NCBI GenBank assembly: GCA_963970005.1
Contig: CAXAMN010021607.1
Location: 1,025,675-1,089,674 of the forward strand
Reading direction: 5' to 3'
Length of the DNA: 64,000 nt
From: Durusdinium trenchii
Taxonomy: Eukaryota; Sar; Dinophyceae; Suessiales; Symbiodiniaceae
How positions within the stretch are numbered: position 1 is the stretch's first letter; every line of letters begins with the position of its first letter. The notes below the pieces were generated by a model that made no database searches, was not told where the DNA came from, and was given only the letters and a program-made list of their open reading frames with translations. The position numbers were made by a program, and so were the translations under genes. This document shows positions 62,998-64,000 of the stretch, piece after piece.

Positions 62998-63909
62998 TTA
63001 CCCGCACTTCCTTCTTTTTGCGGCTGTTTCACCAAGCTTCACCGCCAGGTCTTTCACCTGTGCGGATGTTGCCTGCAAGCCTACACTAGCCATTGCGGTG
63101 ACCAAGGCTTCAGGCGAAAGCTCGTCTGCCACTTCAGCATCTTCTTGTTTTTGATTCTCCAGCTGCTGATTGTATTGCGATGTAGTCGTCTGCAGATCCT
63201 TTTGTGCACTCTCTATCTTTGTCTGCAGCTCCTTGAGGTCTTGCAGCAGCTGTGTGTATTGCGTCTTCACTGCATCGGCCTTGGCCTGTATGGCTGCCTT
63301 TTTCTCAGTGAGTTGTTTCAAGGTCCCCACAGCTTGTTTCACTTTAGATGCTAGTGGCGGCTCCGGCTGACTGGGTGCCACCAGCTTTTCAACCGCCTCC
63401 TTGAGGTCCGTGGGAAGGGAACTCAAATGCTCCTTGATGAGGGTCGGCAGGTCTGGTGTTGCTGGTGCCTCCACTTCCACTACTCCCATGGCCTGGCATT
63501 TCTCCTTGAGAGCAGCCGGAAGCTGGTCCCAGTGCTCCTTCAGGGCCTTGTGGATGGCCGGTGGCTTTGCCTTTTTTGCCTTCTTGCTTCTTTGGCCTCC
63601 ATAGAGACCTGGCGGTGCCTCTATCAGCGCCTCCTTGAAAGTCTTGGTGGGCCACTTTTGGCCTGAGCCATCAAAGTTCCATGGCGCCCAAGTCACCCTT
63701 TTGGATTTTCTCAAATCCGGTAGTTGCTCCTTCTGCCACCTTGCTCCACACTGATTGCATTGTAGGTGCGGTTGTGTTAACAACCGATCGCCCCAGATCC
63801 AGCTTTGTCTGCACTTAGTGCAGACCAAATACTGCCTTCTCATGCTCGGTCGCGATCTGGCCCCCGTGCTCGTCAAACACGTGGTGATCTGGTAGATCGT
63901 CTTTGCCAA
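62998..63909 (-). CDS. LINE3 ORF1: zinc ribbon plus coiled-coil RNA-binding protein
   Basis: 303 residues, intact. YLVCTKCRQSWIWGD with LQCNQCGARWQKE form a CXXC-CXXC zinc ribbon (residues ~28-60). A basic Pro/Lys region (RSKKAKKAKPPAIHK) is followed by helices and a coiled coil (LKQLTEKKAAIQAKADAVK, QDLKELQTKIESAQKDLQ). The end is VQATSAQVKDLAVKLGE-like and AAKRRKCG before TAA at 62998. Same layout as ORF1 of LINE1 and LINE2. Confidence 0.85.
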   Translation of the reverse strand: MAKTIYQITTCLTSTGARSRPSMRRQYLVCTKCRQSWIWGDRLLTQPHLQCNQCGARWQKEQLPDLRKSKRVTWAPWNFDGSGQKWPTKTFKEALIEAPPGLYGGQRSKKAKKAKPPAIHKALKEHWDQLPAALKEKCQAMGVVEVEAPATPDLPTLIKEHLSSLPTDLKEAVEKLVAPSQPEPPLASKVKQAVGTLKQLTEKKAAIQAKADAVKTQYTQLLQDLKELQTKIESAQKDLQTTTSQYNQQLENQKQEDAEVADELSPEALVTAMASVGLQATSAQVKDLAVKLGETAAKRRKCG

Positions 63910-63945
63910 GTGCCCGTCAGGTCACTTGGCTTGATGCTGAAATGG

Positions 63946-63953
63946 CTTGAGCC
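63946..63953 (-). other. GGCTCAAG at the 5' terminus of LINE3 (possible spliced-leader relic)
   Basis: The same octamer opens LINE2 (57280-57287) and LINE1 (49905-49912), where it is preceded by T (TGGCTCAAG). In all three cases it is the first non-microsatellite sequence of the element. Confidence 0.55.
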
Positions 63954-64000
63954 TATGTATGTATGTATGTATGTATGTATGTATGTATGTATGTATGTAT
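63954..64000. repeat. (TATG)n tract at the right window edge
   Basis: It continues beyond the window. By analogy with the other tracts, it should be the 3' tail of a further upstream LINE. Confidence 0.9.

Larger units (their letters stand above)
57333..63953 (-). mobile_element. LINE3: nearly intact non-LTR retrotransposon with USP-like domain
   Basis: 6.6 kb. ORF1 is intact. ORF2 is interrupted only by one in-frame TAG and one frameshift near its end. It is clearly diverged from LINE1 and LINE2 at protein level but has the same domain order. The 5' end is GGCTCAAGCC after (TACA)nTA. The 3' end is AGACGAG plus A8 plus (TACA)n. Confidence 0.92.

Overview
The window looks like nuclear DNA of a dinoflagellate, most likely Symbiodiniaceae. 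The evidence is: retroelements carrying a cytosine methyltransferase; many short exons separated by short introns, some with non-GT donors (a GA-AG intron at 21900-21947); almost all recognisable coding sequence on the minus strand; and LINE 5' ends beginning with GGCTCAAG, which equals the end of the dinoflagellate spliced leader as I recall it. No bacterial operons, rRNA or tRNA genes were recognised. There are two assembly gaps (10 N each), both inside tandem repeats.

Layout. (1) 1-5950: a DIRS-like (tyrosine-recombinase) retrotransposon on the minus strand. It has a gag-like ORF1, an ORF2 with reverse transcriptase, a C5 cytosine-5 DNA methyltransferase and RNase H, and a tyrosine recombinase running off the left edge. 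The methyltransferase sits inside the RNase H domain, between its first and second catalytic acids. (2) 6-33 kb: host-like sequence with at least five minus-strand multi-exon genes. Those recognised are a DUF7869/transposon-derived protein (16.7-18.9 kb), an intron-rich C5 DNA methyltransferase with rearranged motif order (19.4-22.6 kb), and a voltage-gated cation channel with an EF-hand (28-33 kb). One long gene (7.7-13.8 kb) and several exons were not recognised. Microsatellites, hairpin repeats and an orphan gag-like ORF (23.7-24.6 kb) lie among them. (3) 34.0-42.6 kb: a degenerate Ty1/copia element, with LTRs of about 151 and 167 bp, whose integrase region is split by a 734-bp segment with 13-bp inverted ends. 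(4) 42.7-64 kb: three related but distinct LINEs placed head to tail on the minus strand. Each is separated from the next by a (TACA)n tract and each starts with GGCTCAAG.

The most unusual systems are the retroelement in which a DNA methyltransferase is nested in RNase H, and the LINE family. All three LINE copies carry, ahead of the endonuclease and reverse transcriptase, a domain with the Cys, Asp/His and C-terminal His boxes of a ubiquitin-specific protease (peptidase C19). The LINEs use a short conserved stop-start junction (TAACATG or TAACACCATG) between ORF1 and ORF2, and appear to have inserted one after another into each other's microsatellite tails. LINE3, the right-most, is nearly intact; LINE2 and LINE1 are progressively more frameshifted.

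Exon boundaries in the host genes are approximate, because they were read from frame, composition and motifs without transcripts or alignments.
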